From: an uncultured Acetatifactor sp.
Lineage (GTDB): Bacteria > Bacillota > Clostridia > Lachnospirales > Lachnospiraceae
Direction: 5' to 3'
Assembly (NCBI GenBank): GCA_948496895.1
Contig: CAOOJO010000028.1
Coordinates: 1-14,237 of the forward strand
Length of the DNA stretch: 14,237 bases
Shown here one piece after another: positions 14,174 to 14,237 of this stretch. A program made the position numbers and the translations under genes. Below the pieces are notes generated by a model. That model was not told the origin of the DNA. It worked only from the letters and a program-made list of their open reading frames with translations, and ran no database searches. Positions within the stretch are counted from its first letter, which is position 1; each line of letters starts with the position of its first letter.

Positions 14174-14237
14174 TGAGAGAAAGAATCACGAAATCGCTGC
14201 AGGGGCGCATCCTCCTGATCAGCATGATCGGGCTGGT
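14170..14237 (+). CDS. N-terminus of a membrane protein, probably a sensor kinase (cut by window end)
   Basis: The frame MMRERITKSLQGRI then LLISMIGLV starts in an ATGA overlap with the PHP stop and runs off the window end. A second ATG follows at 14173. The short basic, amphipathic start followed by a hydrophobic helix is the usual opening of YesM-type sensor kinases (compare the start of the kinase at 108-1910), and this is the basis for the guess. Only 22 full codons are visible, so any single- or multi-pass membrane protein is possible. Confidence 0.5.
   Translation, partial: MMRERITKSLQGRILLISMIGL

Overview
The window looks like a chromosomal segment of a GC-rich Clostridia member, most likely a gut Lachnospiraceae. 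The reasons are a YesM/YesN-type two-component pair, an LplB/LplC-type sugar ABC importer with a lipoprotein binding protein and no ATPase gene, strong AGGAGG-like ribosome sites, AT-rich sigma-A promoters between GC-rich genes, and an Rpn-type (EGRA)n tail protein. The taxonomic call is an inference from gene content only. No rRNA, tRNA, CRISPR array or complete insertion sequence was seen.

Layout. Positions 1-107 hold no supportable gene. On the minus strand, 1907-3136 (AraC-type response regulator) and 108-1910 (YesM-type sensor kinase) form an operon with an ATGA overlap and a near-consensus promoter at 3186-3214. Back to back with that promoter, the plus strand starts a short module: an 81-residue stand-alone copy of the C-terminal tail of Rpn/PD-(D/E)XK proteins (3281-3526), a hairpin, a 19-bp tandem duplication of a ribosome-binding site plus start codon, and a 1011-residue protein that joins a WYL-like N-terminus, a UPF1/DNA2-like superfamily 1 helicase and a C-terminal DUF2726/Vsr-like nuclease domain (3660-6695). 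This is the most unusual part of the window and the best candidate for an uncharacterised nucleic-acid or antiphage system.

The carbohydrate block follows. It has a GH88 unsaturated glucuronyl hydrolase (6824-7957), a long hairpin terminator, then an importer of two permeases (8153-9043, 9059-9946) and a lipoprotein binding protein (10003-11796) closed by a GC-rich terminator. After it come a cytosolic GH13 alpha-amylase-family enzyme (11896-13224), a short regulatory region with a palindrome and a second hairpin, a PHP-domain histidinol-phosphatase-like hydrolase (13379-14173), and the first codons of a membrane protein whose start overlaps the PHP stop (14170 to the window end).

How the genes may work together. 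The importer probably brings in oligosaccharides using a housekeeping MsmX-type ATPase encoded elsewhere. GH88 would remove the unsaturated uronic acid left by polysaccharide lyases, so pectin-, xanthan/gellan- or glycosaminoglycan-derived sugars are candidates. The YesM/YesN pair is of the type that controls such loci, but here the Rpn-tail/helicase module lies between regulator and target, as if inserted.
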